Numbered from the stretch's first letter, positions 33,825 to 42,734 are shown. The stretch: 56,287 nucleotides of DNA from DYFC01 sp041658585 (GCA_041658585.1 JBAZZX010000014.1:1-56287), one strand, 5' to 3'. Translations and numbers: made by a program. Notes: a model not told the origin generated them from the letters alone.

Positions 33825-34302
33825 CTTCCACAAGGACCTCTTCAGCCTCCTCCAGCATTATCCTCTCTTCCGAAGTAAGAAGGTCGTCCACATTAAGGAT
33901 AATAATCACTCTGTCGTCTTTCTTCCCGATCCCGGCAAGGTACTTTCTTTTCAGACCCTTGAATATGGCGGGCGGACTTGTAATCTCATCTTTTCCAAGA
34001 GAAATGATTTCCTTTACATGATCTACAAGAACGCCGATCTTTTCATTGTCGTATTTTATAACGATAATCAGTTCCTTTTTTGATGATGACATTATGGCGA
34101 ACCTTTTTCTAAGATCAAGAAGGGGGATTATCTGACCTCTTACAGCTATAACACCGGACAGGAAGTCCGGAAGATCGGGTATTGAATGGACTTTCTGTGT
34201 GCTCAGGATTTCAACAACACTGTTGATCTCCACCCCGAAATCCTCTTCGCCGATTTTAAACACGGCATATTTTTGAGCGTCCTTTTGTTTTTCCGACACC
34301 AT
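33799..34302 (-). CDS. cheW: CheW-like coupling protein 1
   Basis: 167 residues, one CheW domain: YAVFKIGEEDFGVEINSVVEIL, IRGQIIPLLDLRKRF-type segment (VRGQIIPLLDLRKRF) and VDHVKEIISL. It links CheA to the MCP. Its last 26 bases overlap the HEAT gene, and it starts 13 bases after the MCP stop. Confidence 0.92.
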   Translation of the reverse strand: MVSEKQKDAQKYAVFKIGEEDFGVEINSVVEILSTQKVHSIPDLPDFLSGVIAVRGQIIPLLDLRKRFAIMSSSKKELIIVIKYDNEKIGVLVDHVKEIISLGKDEITSPPAIFKGLKRKYLAGIGKKDDRVIIILNVDDLLTSEERIMLEEAEEVLVEDAGTGKTA

Positions 34303-34315
34303 GTATTCCGTTCCC

Positions 34316-36085
34316 TCAACCTTCCTGTTTGTCCCCGGCCTGTATCGCCGGCGTCCTGTCCACCGTATCGGCAGGTTCAGAGCCGGAGACCTCCTCCAAT
34401 ATCTTAAACCTCTGCATCTGCCTGTTTACCTTTTCGGTGTTTTTGAACAACCCTTTTAATGACTGGTCGATATCCGAGATGATGCCGATATTATTTTTCG
34501 GGATGTCTTTTATCTTTTCGATTGAGATGAATATCTGGTTTGAACCCGCCCTTTGTTCATTAATGGCCTTGGCGATCTGATGGCTTTTTTCCGATATCTG
34601 CTCCATAGACTCGGAAATAAACCGCGCGCTCATCTGCTGCTCTTCCGTGGCGAGCTTCACGCGGTTGGCGACATCCCTTACTTTCTCGGTGGCCTTTGTT
34701 ATTAGATTGGCCCCTTTACTCTGTTCCGATGTTGCCTTTGCAACCTGGGATACCATATTCTTTACCTTTTCCATCGCCTCGGTGACAAGGCGGGCCGCCT
34801 TTGCCTGCTCTGTTGTTGAACGCTCAATGGAAAAGGACATCTCCGCCGACTGTTTGGAACTCTCAACAATCTTGCTCAGGGCGGCCCCCGCATCACTCGC
34901 AACCCTGAAGCCTTCTTCTACGGACCTGAGGCCGTCGTTCATTGCGCTGATGGCGTCTTTGACCTCTTTTTGAACGGCCTGGATGAGAGAGGCTATCTCC
35001 TGCGTCGAGAAGGAGGTCCTTTCCGCAAGGTCCTTTATCTCATCAGCAACAACGGAAAAACCTTTGCCGTGCTCGCCTGCCTGGGCAGCGAGTATTGCCG
35101 CATTCAGGGCAAGCAGCGTTGTCTGGTCCGTAATGTCGTCTATAACGTTCAGGATCTTCCCGATCTCATCGGACCTGCCGCCTAATTTCATGATCACATT
35201 GGCCGTTTTTTCTACCGATAATTTGATATTCTGCATCCCGTCTATTGTTTTTTCCACTGCTGCCAGGCCCAGGGTCGAAGCGTCATTCTTCACCTTCTCG
35301 GAAAGCATGGCTGATTCCTTTGCGCTCATTTCAACTTCCTTGACGGAAGAAGAAATCTCTTCTATCGCAGCCAGCGTCTCTTCCGAGGCTGCCGTAAGCT
35401 CTTCGCCCTTCTGGGCCACTTCTTTGATGGTTGCGGACAATTCCTCGATGGATACCGAAGTGGAATCAACCGCAGACGAGAGGTCCTGGGCGTTGTTTGC
35501 AACATGGGATATGCTCGAGACCATTTCTTCCATAGACGTAACGGTATTCTCGGCAGAGACGGCAAGGCCGCCGCTATTCACCGAGATCTCGGCCGTAGCC
35601 GAATTCATCTGTTCGATGGAACTCGCTATATTTGCAATTGCTTCAGATTCAAGCTTCGTGGTCTCCGATATCCTTTTAAACTCGTTCCCCACTTTGTCGC
35701 CGACTTCAACGGCCTGCCGTGAACTGCTTTTGACGCCGTATAACATATGCCCGAGGGAATGTACTGACGTCTTCAGAATATCAGCCAGCCTTCCGATCTC
35801 ATCGTTTGTACCGGCAGGTATATTGCATGAGAAATCACCGTCGGCCAAAGCCTGTACGGCCTTTTCGATGGACCTTACAGGCAGGATAATAAGCCTTCTA
35901 AGGACAAACCAAAAAGAAAAGGTCAAGCCCACAATAAAGAGGAGCGAGATTGAAATCCAGGAGAAAAAATTCATGCTCTTGTACAATGAGAAGATAAAAG
36001 ACCAAAGTATAACGCCCGCAACAATAAGGGCTACAACAGATATCATATATTTAAATTCGAGACTCTCCCTTTTCGTTCTATCCAT
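34316..36085 (-). CDS. Methyl-accepting chemotaxis protein without a periplasmic sensor domain
   Basis: 589 residues. Two membrane helices (about 13-32 and 38-62) are separated by only a few residues (SLYKSMNFFSW), so there is almost no periplasmic part. A HAMP domain (RRLIILPVRSIEKAVQALADGDFS) follows, then a long cytoplasmic coiled-coil with the signalling hairpin tip DQTTLLALNAAILAAQAGEHGKGFSVVADEI, written here in parts: DQTTLLALNAAILAAQAG and EHGKGFSVVADEI. No C-terminal NWETF-type tether. Signals must come from the membrane or cytoplasmic partners. It is the only MCP in the operon. Confidence 0.92.
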   Translation of the reverse strand: MDRTKRESLEFKYMISVVALIVAGVILWSFIFSLYKSMNFFSWISISLLFIVGLTFSFWFVLRRLIILPVRSIEKAVQALADGDFSCNIPAGTNDEIGRLADILKTSVHSLGHMLYGVKSSSRQAVEVGDKVGNEFKRISETTKLESEAIANIASSIEQMNSATAEISVNSGGLAVSAENTVTSMEEMVSSISHVANNAQDLSSAVDSTSVSIEELSATIKEVAQKGEELTAASEETLAAIEEISSSVKEVEMSAKESAMLSEKVKNDASTLGLAAVEKTIDGMQNIKLSVEKTANVIMKLGGRSDEIGKILNVIDDITDQTTLLALNAAILAAQAGEHGKGFSVVADEIKDLAERTSFSTQEIASLIQAVQKEVKDAISAMNDGLRSVEEGFRVASDAGAALSKIVESSKQSAEMSFSIERSTTEQAKAARLVTEAMEKVKNMVSQVAKATSEQSKGANLITKATEKVRDVANRVKLATEEQQMSARFISESMEQISEKSHQIAKAINEQRAGSNQIFISIEKIKDIPKNNIGIISDIDQSLKGLFKNTEKVNRQMQRFKILEEVSGSEPADTVDRTPAIQAGDKQEG

Positions 36086-36166
36086 AATGCCTCCCTTATC
36101 AAAATTATTAAATCTAAGATTTCCCTGTTATTAACTTGAAAGTTGCAAAACAACTTCTCAACCGGA

Positions 36167-36949
36167 TCAGTTCAAATTAATGGTTATCGCCTCTTCCATG
36201 TTTATTATCGATATAAAACGTTTCTCTAAAACCGCTATCCCCTCTACGAATTTGAGCTGTTCTTCGGAAAGATGAGTGGGAGGCGGCAGGATATCGGCCT
36301 TTGCTATACGCATGACCCCGATAAGCTTATCAATGACCGCTCCGATCATCCCTTTCGGTCCTTTTATTATCAATATCTTTATTTTCTCATCAATTTCCGC
36401 CACATTTTCATGAGGCAGTATCTTTGTTCTCAAGTCGATGACAGGTATTACCTTGCCCCGGAGTGATGTTATACCGAGCACATAGTCGGGCATTTTCGGA
36501 ACTTTTGTTATCCTTTGGTACCTCAGTATTTCCTTCAGTTGTGAGATCCTGAAGGCAAATTCTTCTTTCAACAGTTTAAAGGTAAGTATCTCGATGACTT
36601 CATCCGTTTTGTCGGTTTCATCCCTGTCTTCACTTTTCTTTTTCTCTTTATATTGTATATTTTCTTTCGCATCCGGACCGGTTTCCTGCTTAAAATGGGC
36701 CTCTTCCTTTACCCTTTCCGGGGAATGCGCCGCAGGATTTTGTTCCTGGCCTGAAGTGTTTTTCATCCCCGATGTTTCCGGTTCGGCAATAACCGGATCC
36801 GGTTCAGGAACCGTTTTCTGAATAGATTCGGGTTCCGTCATTTGGTTCTCGGGAAAATCCGCTTCCCGTATCTCAGGCGTTTCGCCTTCAACAGCAGGCT
36901 GCCTGCTTTCCAAATCTTTGAGCTTCTTTCTAATTTTCGCGATATCCAT
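36167..36949 (-). CDS. CheW-like coupling protein 2 with long disordered N-terminus
   Basis: 260 residues. The first ~120 are Pro/Glu/Lys-rich and probably disordered (PEPDPVIAEPETSGMKN, KEKKKSEDRDETDKTD). The last ~140 form a CheW domain (EEFAFRISQLKEILRYQ, ITSLRGKVIPVIDLRTKI, VIDKLIGVMRI). The start lies inside the end of the ATPase gene (20-base overlap). The N-terminal extension may be a flexible docking arm. Confidence 0.88.
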   Translation of the reverse strand: MDIAKIRKKLKDLESRQPAVEGETPEIREADFPENQMTEPESIQKTVPEPDPVIAEPETSGMKNTSGQEQNPAAHSPERVKEEAHFKQETGPDAKENIQYKEKKKSEDRDETDKTDEVIEILTFKLLKEEFAFRISQLKEILRYQRITKVPKMPDYVLGITSLRGKVIPVIDLRTKILPHENVAEIDEKIKILIIKGPKGMIGAVIDKLIGVMRIAKADILPPPTHLSEEQLKFVEGIAVLEKRFISIINMEEAITINLN

Positions 36950-37748
36950 TCAGCCCGAGTTCCCGTGCAGCGTCATTTATAAGAAATTCATCGATGGTCC
37001 GCCGTTCTTTGCCGACCCCGTCAAGAAGCGCCGTTGTGGCAAGGCTGTTTATCAGTCTCGGTATTCCGCCCGAGTGCTGATACAGTCTTTGCAACGCTTC
37101 ATCCGTAAATAGCGGTTCATAAAGCCCGGATATTTTCAACCTGTGCTCGACATAACTCTTTATTTCATGTTCGGCCAAAGGTCCCAGATGATAGAAGAGT
37201 CCTATCCTCTGACGGAGAGGCAGATATGCCTTATGGTTCAGCCTTCTCCTCAGGTCCGTCTGCCCGACAAGTATAAGACTCAACAGATTCGTATAATCAA
37301 GCTGGAAATTGGTAAGAAGCCGTATCTCCTCAAAGGTGTCCTTTTTAGGGATCAACTGCGCTTCATCTATTATAATAACAGGGGTTATCCCTGTTTCATA
37401 ATCTTTATAGACCTTTTCACAAATTGCGTCGAGCAGGTTATCCTTATAATTATGAGGGACTTCAATATCAAAACGTTTTGCAAGCGTTCTGAGAAACTGT
37501 GAAGGAGTCAGGCGCGGGTTTATGAGAACGATCACCCGATATTTCTCTCCAAGGGAATCCATCAGGGCGCGGGTCAGGGTTGTCTTTCCGCTGCCGACTT
37601 CACCGGTAAGAAGGACCAGTTCCTTTTCCTCAACGGCATAGTGAAGCCTTGCCAGGGCTTCTTCATGGCTTTTGCTCAGATAGAGAAACCGCGGGTCCGG
37701 CGTTTTTGTGAAAGGCCGCTGTTTCAGTCCGTAGAATTCTTCATACAT
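36930..37748 (-). CDS. ExeA/TniB-like AAA+ ATPase
   Basis: 272 residues starting MYEEFYGLKQRPFTKTPDP, the start shared by GspA/ExeA-type ATPases; an upstream start would lie inside cheA. Walker A GEVGSGKTTL (about 51-60), Walker B VIIIDEAQL, sensor segment LLSLILVGQTDL, and a C-terminal lid region (LPLRQRIGLFYHLGPL). The peptidoglycan-binding domain of ExeA is missing, so it is cytoplasmic. Relatives work with secretion, pilus or exosortase systems. The ATG overlaps the cheA stop by eight bases, and its end overlaps cheW2, so it is made with the signalling core. Role unknown. Confidence 0.85.
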   Translation of the reverse strand: MYEEFYGLKQRPFTKTPDPRFLYLSKSHEEALARLHYAVEEKELVLLTGEVGSGKTTLTRALMDSLGEKYRVIVLINPRLTPSQFLRTLAKRFDIEVPHNYKDNLLDAICEKVYKDYETGITPVIIIDEAQLIPKKDTFEEIRLLTNFQLDYTNLLSLILVGQTDLRRRLNHKAYLPLRQRIGLFYHLGPLAEHEIKSYVEHRLKISGLYEPLFTDEALQRLYQHSGGIPRLINSLATTALLDGVGKERRTIDEFLINDAARELGLNGYREN

Positions 37749-39702
37749 GAGACATGCCCTCATGTTTCATCAGGGATTTCTCTATGATGGATTCCACATC
37801 GAGGACCAGGATAACCTCATGTCTGCCTATTTCCGCCGCTCCTGCAAAACCGCCCAGCCCTTTAAAATACTCGCCAAGAGACTTTATAACGATCTCCTGC
37901 TGTCCGATGATCTCATCTACAAGGATTCCCAGCTTCCGCCTGCCGAAACCTACAACGACCGCAAAGGTCATATCGTTCCGTTGTGTTTCAATCTGGAAGA
38001 TATGACCGACGCCCATAATCGGGAGCATCTCTCCTCTTAAATAGAATACCTCCCGCCTTTCCACGGTCTGCAAATCTTTCTGCTCGATTGCAATTGTTTC
38101 GGATATTGCCGTCAACGGAATTGCAAACTTCATTTCGCCCACCTGCACAATTAATGCCTTTATGATTGCAAGGGTGATCGGAAGCGTAAGGGTGAAGGTG
38201 GTCCCTTCATTTTTCTTTGTATAAACCTCGGAGAACCCGCCCAACTTAGCGAGCTTCTCTTTCACAACATCCATGCCGACGCCCCTGCCGGAAATCTCGG
38301 TTGCCGTCTCTTTTGTGCTGAACCCGGGGGCAAAGATAAAATTGACAAGCTCCCGCTCATCAAGCTCGGCGTCGGGTTCGATGAGACCTTTCTCGACGGC
38401 CTTTGCCCTTACCTTCTGCATCTCTATCCCCCTGCCGTCGTCGATCACTTCGATTACGACATAATTTCCTTTCTGGAAGGCCTTCAAAACAATATTGCCG
38501 TGCTCGTTTTTCCCTTTCCGTCTTCTCTCCTCCGCCGGCTCAATGCCGTGGTCGATGGAATTTCTGACAAGATGCATGAGGGGATCTACGATTTCTTCGG
38601 CCAGTGATTTATCAAGCTCGGTATCCTCGCCAAACATGGCAAGTTCAATATCTTTTCCCATTTCCCTTGAGTAGCGTCTTATGACCTGGGCAAGCCTTGA
38701 AAACAACTGGCCTACCGGGACCATACGTATTTCAAGGACCTCATCCTGAAGCGCTGCAAGTTGTCGTTCAAGGGTTTGAGAAATCTTATATACGTCGCGC
38801 ACAATCGGTGAATAACGCTGGACCTCGGTCAACTCGGACCCGATCCTTTTGACCGCGTCCTTTGCCAGAGTGAGTTCGCCGATGGTATTTAATATCCTGT
38901 CAAGTTTGTCTATATCCACCCTTACCGTGGTCGTCGTGCTCTTTATGGACTGCTCCTGTTTTTTTTGAGGCTGCTGAGGCAACTGTCTCGCCTGCGCCAC
39001 TACGTCAATCTCGCCGGAGGTTTCCTCTTTTATTTCAACCAGGGGTCTGTTGCTTGAAAACATGAGATTGAAGCCTATGAAACCGTCAGGCACATTTTCG
39101 GAAACAGGGAGTGTGGATATCAATTCTCCGATGGACTTTATTTTTTTGGTCAGTTCTTCAAGAGAGGTATCAAAGGTGGAAAGATCGAAGATCGCCTTTA
39201 AAAGATAAATGCCGCTTCCGCCTTTTAAGTTTGCTTTGAGCCTGTGCTCCTCGTATTCCGAAAGCACTCTAAGGATAGCTTCGTCGATAATGCCTTTAAG
39301 CTCGGGGCCGCTTACATTTTCTTTCAGGGATGACCTGAAAGACTTGATTTCATTGATATGCCTTGAAAGGTCCTGTTCTTTATCTTCCTTGATACCGTCT
39401 ATCGCCGCCTTTAGAATATCAAGGTTTTTAAAAAGGAAATTAACCGCATCTTCATTGACATTGATCTTGCCGAGCCGTATGTCGTCAAGCAATGCTTCGA
39501 GGGCATGACTTAGTTCGGTTATGCCCTTGCTTCCGAAAAGTCCGGATAGCCCTTTCAGGGTGTGCATGGCGCGGAAAAGTGCGTTTATAGTGTCGGGGTT
39601 CAGGGCCGTCTGAAAGGTATCCTGAATTTCAAGGATAAACTGCCGGCATTCAAACAGGAGGTCTTCCGTCTCTGCAATAAATTCCTTTTTTGAGGCCTTC
39701 AT
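37741..39702 (-). CDS. cheA: Chemotaxis histidine kinase
   Basis: 653 residues. Domains in order: Hpt with phospho-site H47 (AMHTLKGLSGLFG); an intermediate domain of unclear type (about 125-245) instead of a clear P2; dimerisation helices (VRVDIDKLDRILNTIGELTL); HATPase (HLVRNSIDHGIE, DDGRGIE, GRGVGMDVVKEKL); and a CheW-like regulatory domain at the C-terminus. It phosphorylates the CheY and CheB proteins of the operon. Starts six bases after the cheY stop. Confidence 0.95.
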   Translation of the reverse strand: MKASKKEFIAETEDLLFECRQFILEIQDTFQTALNPDTINALFRAMHTLKGLSGLFGSKGITELSHALEALLDDIRLGKINVNEDAVNFLFKNLDILKAAIDGIKEDKEQDLSRHINEIKSFRSSLKENVSGPELKGIIDEAILRVLSEYEEHRLKANLKGGSGIYLLKAIFDLSTFDTSLEELTKKIKSIGELISTLPVSENVPDGFIGFNLMFSSNRPLVEIKEETSGEIDVVAQARQLPQQPQKKQEQSIKSTTTTVRVDIDKLDRILNTIGELTLAKDAVKRIGSELTEVQRYSPIVRDVYKISQTLERQLAALQDEVLEIRMVPVGQLFSRLAQVIRRYSREMGKDIELAMFGEDTELDKSLAEEIVDPLMHLVRNSIDHGIEPAEERRRKGKNEHGNIVLKAFQKGNYVVIEVIDDGRGIEMQKVRAKAVEKGLIEPDAELDERELVNFIFAPGFSTKETATEISGRGVGMDVVKEKLAKLGGFSEVYTKKNEGTTFTLTLPITLAIIKALIVQVGEMKFAIPLTAISETIAIEQKDLQTVERREVFYLRGEMLPIMGVGHIFQIETQRNDMTFAVVVGFGRRKLGILVDEIIGQQEIVIKSLGEYFKGLGGFAGAAEIGRHEVILVLDVESIIEKSLMKHEGMSHV

Positions 39703-39708
39703 ATTTTT

Positions 39709-40092
39709 CTATAGTATAGCCTGCTTGACGACTTCCTGTAGTTCCTGCGCCTTGAAAGGTTTGGTTATATAAGACATCGCGCCTAATGCGATCCCCCGCT
39801 TTTTGTCTTCCTCGCTTCTTTCGGTGCTGACGATAATCAAGGGTATATGACTGTATCTCGGGTTGCTCTTGATGAAGTGGATAAGTTCGAGGCCGTTGAT
39901 GTCCGGCATATTAACGTCGGTTATGACAAGATTGAATTCCTGGGTAGGAAGGAGTTTTAATGCCTCAAATCCGGAGCCTGCCTCGACGATATTGAAATCC
40001 CCCATATCCTCGATGACAGCCCGTATGAGAGCCCTGGTAGTTGCCGAGTCTTCTACAATGAGAATATTTTTTGCGGACCCTTCTCCTTGCAT
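39709..40092 (-). CDS. cheY: CheY-like response regulator
   Basis: 127 residues, receiver only: ILIVEDSATTR, phospho-acceptor D59 (LVITDVNMPD), IIVSTER and the lysine in YITKPF. It sits directly upstream of cheA and is one of two free CheY proteins in the operon. No flagellar motor genes are nearby, so its target is open. Confidence 0.93.
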   Translation of the reverse strand: MQGEGSAKNILIVEDSATTRALIRAVIEDMGDFNIVEAGSGFEALKLLPTQEFNLVITDVNMPDINGLELIHFIKSNPRYSHIPLIIVSTERSEEDKKRGIALGAMSYITKPFKAQELQEVVKQAIL

Positions 40093-40136
40093 TCTGTTAA
40101 ATTCTACCAGATTGAAATAAAAAAAACATTACTATG

Positions 40137-41258
40137 CTAAATTTTTTGCTCCATGTCCTGTATTCTTCTCTGGAGCAGGGATTTTTCAAGGGCAAGACCT
40201 GCCTGGTCGATGAAGATCTCGAGACCTTCCGTCTCCCCGGTTTTTTCCCCTGACAGAAGGTTGTCGCAATATAAAAGTGCGACAACCCTTCCTTCGGCAA
40301 CGATCGGGAAAAAGGAGGCTTCGTCAGGCCATCCCACGCCTATTTCGCGCATCATTATATCGGTGGCGGCGTCTTTGTCAATTGTCCCGTTATAAGGACG
40401 CTTATCCCGGATAATGCCCTTCAGGAAGGCGCTGTCTTCATAGTCCAGTCTTATTTGACGTATCTTATCATCAGCCCCTTCAATTTCCAGACCGAACTGG
40501 CCGAGGCCGACAATTTCCGTATCTCCTACCATGAAGAGGACTCCCCGCTGAAAGATGTCGCTGGCAAACCTCAGGATAAGAAGGGTTATTTCCGAAGCCG
40601 AATTCGGGAACCTGAGTTCCTGCGTAAGCGCCCGCAGAGATGAGATGTCCTTCCTTTCAGGTTGGGGCTGCATATCCCAGTCATCCTCCCAGCTTCCTTC
40701 TTCTTCAAAGGACAATTCCTGTCCTTCGTTTGAAGAAATAGATAAGGTCTGCGTGGATTCATCATGCACCCGCGCTCCCTCCATCAGAAGGTATTCGGGA
40801 CTCATTCCCTTTGAAATCTCCCAGCCTATATCGGGGATATCGGATTTTCCATGCGGGTCGATGTCGTCCGGTTCAAACTGGAAATCGCCGTCCTGCCAAT
40901 CCAGAAGCCGGCAGACAACCCTTTCCATCCTTTTCCTTGCAACCTTCTCAAGGGTTTCCTTATTGACCGATCCGAGGTCGAAAAGTATCTCTGCTAAGGC
41001 TTTTAAGGGCAGCTTTTTTTTAACTTCCAGAGCAAGGTTGAAGATGGTGTCTTTGATGATACCCGCTTTCAGCAGGTCTTCACCGATGGTGCGTTCGATG
41101 TCTCCCGTTTCCGCACGGACAACCAGGCCGTTCTTAAAGATAATCAAAGCCTTCCCCCGGCTGCCTTTCAGAACAAGGGCGCCGGTTTTCTTTCCGACGC
41201 TGAGTATCTGAAATATATCCGAAAGGCCGAGGTCCTCAAGACGTCCGACAAGACTCAT
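40137..41258 (-). CDS. DUF4388 (PATAN) protein with C-terminal GAF-like domain
   Basis: 373 residues. N-terminal DUF4388/PATAN domain (about 1-160): GRLEDLGLSDIFQILSVGKKTGALVL, in parts LGLSDIFQILSVGKKTG, KGSRGKALIIFKNGLVVRAE, and ERVVCRLLDWQDGDFQFEP. After an acidic linker (SFEEEGSWEDDWDMQ) comes a GAF-like domain (about 215-370; GVLFMVGDTEIVGLGQFG, FFPIVAEGRVVALLYCDNL). PATAN proteins are known from bacterial and cyanobacterial signalling, some linked to CheY-type regulators and pili. First gene of the operon, 44 bases before cheY. Confidence 0.85.
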   Translation of the reverse strand: MSLVGRLEDLGLSDIFQILSVGKKTGALVLKGSRGKALIIFKNGLVVRAETGDIERTIGEDLLKAGIIKDTIFNLALEVKKKLPLKALAEILFDLGSVNKETLEKVARKRMERVVCRLLDWQDGDFQFEPDDIDPHGKSDIPDIGWEISKGMSPEYLLMEGARVHDESTQTLSISSNEGQELSFEEEGSWEDDWDMQPQPERKDISSLRALTQELRFPNSASEITLLILRFASDIFQRGVLFMVGDTEIVGLGQFGLEIEGADDKIRQIRLDYEDSAFLKGIIRDKRPYNGTIDKDAATDIMMREIGVGWPDEASFFPIVAEGRVVALLYCDNLLSGEKTGETEGLEIFIDQAGLALEKSLLQRRIQDMEQKI

Positions 41259-41341
41259 ATCAGTTTATCCCCCTGAAACGCATAATTGAGTATATCAATG
41301 AAAATTAAGGAGTGTCAACGAACGAAGAACCTGTTTATCAA

Positions 41342-41899
41342 TTAAAACCTTATGTAGTCCCCTTTTTTAATGCCGTATCTGCCGCAAAATCCTGCATTCA
41401 CTTCTACCGCGTATTTTACGGCGACATTTGAAAAGAGCTGTTTTTCGGATAGCGGCTGAGTGTTTTTATGTATCGTCACAATCCTCATGCTTACGTCAAC
41501 AAAGATTATATCCAGCGGAATGTAAGTGTTCCTCATCCAGAAAGACAATAACTGCGGCCTCCGGAAAATAAAAAGCATTCCTGATGATTTCGGCATTGAA
41601 TGCCGATACATTAAACCTCTCCCCCATTCATAAGGGTTATCAGCGATCTCAACGTCTATCTTCGTGATTTTTCCGCCGGCGTTTTTCCCGAGAAATACCA
41701 ATTCACCCTCTTTGATAAATTCCTGTTCGCCGGAAAATCCCTGAGATTGCTTAAAATTGCTTTTTTCTGAAACCTCCGCCTTTTTGTCGGTAAGCTTTTG
41801 ATCCGGGTATAGGCATGAAAATAACGGAAACAATATTAAAAGCATTAAAAGATACCGCCTGACCGGTACATTACTGAAGTGACTTATTAAGGAGTTCAT
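41342..41899 (-). CDS. DUF192 lipoprotein
   Basis: 185 residues from the ATG at 41899. The n-region VRRYLLMLLILFPLFSC gives a lipobox (LFSC), so it is probably anchored in a membrane. The DUF192 domain shows EIADNPYEWGRGLMYRHSMP, GMLFIFRRPQLLSFWMRNTYIPLDIIFVD (given here as FWMRNTYIPLDIIFVD) and VEVNAGFCGRYGIKKGD. The function of the family is unknown. A longer reading upstream only translates an inverted-repeat element. The chosen ATG lies inside the left arm of that element, so the element may have supplied the start. Confidence 0.8.
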   Translation of the reverse strand: MNSLISHFSNVPVRRYLLMLLILFPLFSCLYPDQKLTDKKAEVSEKSNFKQSQGFSGEQEFIKEGELVFLGKNAGGKITKIDVEIADNPYEWGRGLMYRHSMPKSSGMLFIFRRPQLLSFWMRNTYIPLDIIFVDVSMRIVTIHKNTQPLSEKQLFSNVAVKYAVEVNAGFCGRYGIKKGDYIRF

Positions 41900-42062
41900 A
41901 AGTAAGGACACATTTAAACACCCTCCCCTCAAGGGAGGGGCGATTCTTAAGTCCCCTCTCCCTTTTCTCCCCGGCGAATCCGCCTGAGTGCGGAGTGCGG
42001 AGAGGGGAGAGGGGAGAGGGCAAGGGTGAGGGTGTGTGGCTTTACTTATGAACTCCTTAATA
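41885..42062. repeat. MITE-like element with 20-21 bp inverted ends
   Basis: Ends ATTAAGGAGTTCATAAGTAA (41886-41905) and its exact complement (42042-42061), one more paired base on each side. The inside is a C/G-rich imperfect palindrome (CACCCTCCCC ... GGGTGAGGGTG), 178 bp in total. It lies between the DUF192 lipoprotein and hisH. Confidence 0.85.
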
Positions 42063-42117
42063 TCAACCGAACGAGGCATACTGCTGCGAAATGTATTCAT
42101 CATGTTTATTGTATAAT

Positions 42118-42141
42118 AATCTATGATTGCAATCATAGATT
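42118..42141. promoter_or_regulatory. 24-bp perfect palindrome over the hisH start codon
   Basis: AATCTATGATTG and its complement CAATCATAGATT abut with no spacer; the ATG at 42123-42125 is inside. A TATAAT box (42112-42117) lies just before. It could be an operator or a start-site hairpin. Confidence 0.55.
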
Positions 42142-42734
42142 ACGGCATGGGGAATCTGCGGAGCGTTGAGAAGGGGTTTCTTAAGGTTGGCGTTGACGCT
42201 AAGGTTGTCACCGATCCCCGGTCGGTGAATAACGCCGAAGCCATTGTGCTTCCGGGCGTCGGCGCCTTCAGGGACTGCATGAAGAATCTCGATCAGATGA
42301 AACTCATCGAACCTATCCTGAAATCCGTCAGGAATGGAAAACCCTATCTCGGCATCTGCCTCGGCCTTCAGATGCTATTTACCGAGTCGGAGGAATTCGG
42401 CGTTTATAAGGGACTGGATGTTTTGAAGGGAAAGGTTGTTCGGTTTCAGGTAGATTTAAAAGTGCCGCATATGGGATGGAACACGGTCAGGCTTCTCGGA
42501 AAACCGCCGATATTCGATGATATAAAAGACGAGTCGTATTTCTATTTCGTCCACTCATATTATGTAGCGCCGGATGATAAAGGGATAATTGCGGGCACGA
42601 CGGACTATGGGATGACCTTCACATCAATGGTCTGGAAGGACAATATTATTGCCACGCAATTCCACCCCGAAAAGAGCCAGGAGACGGGTTTGAAGATATT
42701 GAAGAATTTCGGGGATTTTGTAAAAAAAGCTTAA
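42123..42734 (+). CDS. hisH: Imidazole glycerol phosphate synthase, glutamine amidotransferase subunit
   Basis: 203 residues, class I amidotransferase. IAIIDYGMGNLRSVEKGF at the start, oxyanion PGVGAF, nucleophile Cys in GICLGLQMLF (about residue 79), and His/Glu in QFHPEKSQ. It supplies ammonia to HisF in histidine synthesis. hisF and hisA are not adjacent: the downstream side is an accessory stretch, so the gene is cut off from its usual operon. No ribosome site is seen before the ATG. Confidence 0.94.
   Translation: MIAIIDYGMGNLRSVEKGFLKVGVDAKVVTDPRSVNNAEAIVLPGVGAFRDCMKNLDQMKLIEPILKSVRNGKPYLGICLGLQMLFTESEEFGVYKGLDVLKGKVVRFQVDLKVPHMGWNTVRLLGKPPIFDDIKDESYFYFVHSYYVAPDDKGIIAGTTDYGMTFTSMVWKDNIIATQFHPEKSQETGLKILKNFGDFVKKA

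Noticed and set aside
34983..36134. Long open frame antisense to the MCP gene
   Set aside because: Ser/Ala-rich shadow of the coiled-coil codons; no domain, and the MCP frame is certain.
41900..42136. Longer N-terminus for the DUF192 lipoprotein
   Set aside because: The extra residues (PHPCPLPSPLSALRT and similar) are translation of the inverted-repeat element, and the signal peptide would be buried.
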